DNA from: Chrysomallon squamiferum
Lineage: Eukaryota > Mollusca > Gastropoda > Neomphalida > Peltospiridae
DNA length: 64,000 nt
Assembly (NCBI GenBank): GCA_012295275.1
Contig: CM022672.1
Coordinates: 5,167,443 to 5,231,442, forward strand
Reading direction: 5' to 3'
Made by a program: the position numbers and the translations under genes. The notes under the pieces are model-generated. The model was not told where the DNA came from. It was given only the letters and a program-made list of their open reading frames with translations, and searched no databases. This document shows positions 62,031-64,000 of the stretch, piece after piece (positions within the stretch are counted from its first letter, which is position 1; the number at the start of each line of letters is the position of its first letter).

Positions 62031-63442
62031 TTTCTGCCTTAAGATTCAGGAATGATGAATCAGATGAATCAAATGATTCAGTAATGATCAGATAGTCGAA
62101 TGTAGAAAATCGTAAAAGAAATCGCTTGAGAGTTTTAACGTTGTATTGTTTGCTGGATAGAATAAATCCAATTAAAAGCCATGGAGTTTTGGGGTTTTTT
62201 TTCTTCTGTTTTATCTATGCTTTAGTAATGAAACTTTATAGATACTAGCTTTAAACACTGTTAATAATTTGCAACATGTTTCAGTTAGAATTAAAAATAA
62301 TGTTTGAACCGATTTCTTTAAAGCCTGACTGAAATTTGTATGAGGTTTTACATATATAGTTTATTCGTTTTATATTGTAAACTTTTTTATTTATATTTAT
62401 GTATTTATTTTGTTTACTTATTTATGTTTTAAAATAGTTTAAAAATATTCTCTTTATTTTCATTGTTAAATCCCTATCACATCTAACAAATCTTGAATTG
62501 CTGATTAATATTTTTACAAGTGAAAAAACAAAAGAAGAAAAAAGATTGACAAATGACGATTTTAATTTTGAGCTATAGTACTGAAATGTCATGACTATCA
62601 AAATATTCTTCCATAATTCTGATTTTATTTTCATTTTATTTATGAACATGTTTAATTATGAAATGGCATTATAATACAAAAATAATCAATGAAGTAATTG
62701 TTACTGAATTTATAATCTAAATATTTAAATTAAGTAAGTTGAGGATAGCTTTAGATAAATGAGACATTGAATTATTTATATTTACTTGTTTATTTATATG
62801 TGTGTATGTGGATATATAATAACAGACGTACATACACGCATACATATACACAGATGAACCCATATATATACATATACATATACTGTACAACTACTGTTCA
62901 TTTCTTGTTCTTTCACTTTATTAAATTATCGGATTATTTAAATTATAGTTGTACCATCAAGTTAACTCTGTTAGTGTATTTTAAAATTAATCCTTCCATA
63001 ATAATAGCAACAACAACAACAACAACCAAAACAACAACAGTAATAATAACGAAGGAAAAAATAAACATTAATTATAAATATACACACAGATTAACAAACA
63101 CCCACCCATACACCACAGAATATTAAACTAAATTTTATCTCTCATTAATAAAAAAAACAAATAATTAATTATCTATAGTAATTTTCGTATTTTATTATTT
63201 CTTTTTTAACATCTAATGTTATTTAAAACAATTGACTATTTCCATTATACCAGAATGCACCATGCAGACAGCTAACTATGCTAATAAATTATTTTTAAAA
63301 AAATATATAAAAAAAAATTTGGCAAACAGCTGATCGACTTGCAATTTTTACGGGAACAATTGAATTACACTCGTTAAGCATTACATCTGATATCATAACA
63401 TCACTTGTTTTTATGTGCAATGTGATGTGTATTTTATTCCAG
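62031..63442. other. AT-rich stretch without a recognised gene
   Basis: Holds TA/TACA repeats at 62845-62885, a CAA tract at 63005-63040 and otherwise low-complexity AT-rich DNA. Confidence 0.5.
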
Positions 63443-63627
63443 CCCATCAAAATATTGTTCCCGTTCGTCCCCCTGGTCCCACTAAACAAAACAATTCATT
63501 TCAAAATTTATTCCCGCGGGAAACAGTTCGTCGATTTATGCTTCTCGAAGCTTGTCAGAAAAGCCGTTTCGCTAACAATGTTTTTGACTTTCTCTTTAGT
63601 TACTTTGACGTTGTTCTTCGTTATTAA
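63443..63627 (+). CDS. Possible terminal exon of an unknown plus-strand gene
   Basis: After an acceptor (gtattttattccag) a frame reads HQNIVPVRPPGPTKQNNSFQ and on to YFDVVLRY and a stop at 63627. It uses Cys, Arg, Pro and CpG codons more than chance AT-rich DNA would. An overlapping plus frame to 63730 and a minus frame are also open. No domain or homologue was recognised. Confidence 0.22.
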
Positions 63628-64000
63628 GCCTGGAGACAGGTTTATGTATCATATTTGTGAAATGTTATTGATTTCTTCATTCTGCGCACTTAAATTCTTG
63701 AAGTTCTGTGAAACCTTTATAGAGAAATAAATAAATATAAACAAGTAAAGTGCACACAGAGAAGTGTGTACGTTTATACACGTGTAAATAAATATGTGTA
63801 TATGTAAACAAATAAACTAACGTACACACAAAAAAGTACGTACGTATGTGTGTTTGTATCTGTGTTTGTGTGCATATTGAAATTAATAGAAAAATGACAG
63901 ATAGAAAAAAAAACTTTAATGTTAGTTTCTCAAACAATTTCTATGATTTAATTCGTTGCTTTACATAAACTGTATTGAATATAATTATACTGATGATTAA

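Noticed and set aside
62767-63126. 119-codon frame rich in Tyr and Thr
   Set aside because: Low-complexity AT, TACA and CAA tracts, with no domain or splice support.

Overview
This is eukaryotic, animal nuclear DNA: AT-rich, intron-dense, GT-AG spliced and full of microsatellites, oligo-T runs and small repeats. The protein families (aminopeptidase B, DPP7, a rhodopsin-family GPCR, a yolk-receptor-type LDLR protein) are broadly metazoan. The base composition, simple-repeat load and tRNA-like SINE fragments suggest an invertebrate, possibly a lophotrochozoan such as a mollusc. That placement is inference only. There is no bacterial, viral or CRISPR content.

Layout: (1) 69-2060, minus strand: the first four coding exons of an aminopeptidase B-like M1 metallopeptidase that runs off the left edge. 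(2) 4009-30478, minus strand: a complete 11-exon dipeptidyl peptidase 2 (DPP7, family S28) of 473 aa. Its second intron is about 20.6 kb and holds most of the repeats of the window. It also holds a second gene on the same strand: a rhodopsin-family GPCR with an intronless coding region (19549-20543), interrupted by one apparent single-base deletion, with a candidate TATA-containing 5' exon near 27.7-27.97 kb. (3) 33231-57669, plus strand: a complete receptor gene that I assembled exon by exon. It has 37 coding exons with consistent phases and an exact open frame of 1,826 aa. The module order is signal peptide, 4 LDLa, 2 EGF, YWTD propeller, EGF, propeller, EGF, 8 LDLa, 2 EGF, propeller, EGF-like, transmembrane segment, and a tail with FxNPxF. 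This 4+8 arrangement is that of arthropod vitellogenin receptors (Yolkless type), not of LRP1 or LRP2. (4) 58.5-64 kb: mostly non-coding and simple repeats, with three weak hints of further exons or promoters near 60.4, 61.6-62.0 and 63.4-63.6 kb.

DPP7 and the receptor gene are head to head, about 2.75 kb apart between start codons. One encodes a predicted lysosomal or secretory-pathway dipeptidase, the other an endocytic receptor that would deliver cargo to endosomes or yolk granules. A functional link is speculative.

Points most worth checking: two GC-AG introns in the receptor gene; a phase-compatible alternative last exon giving a different cytoplasmic tail; the nested GPCR and its frameshift; a ~1.75 kb minisatellite whose roughly 44 copies each carry a GTAAG donor-like core antisense to the host gene; a fold-back element whose right arm is amplified as a 58-bp tandem repeat; a 596-bp TIR element with TA flanks; and a partial triplication of a DPP7 exon end interleaved with tRNA-like sequence.
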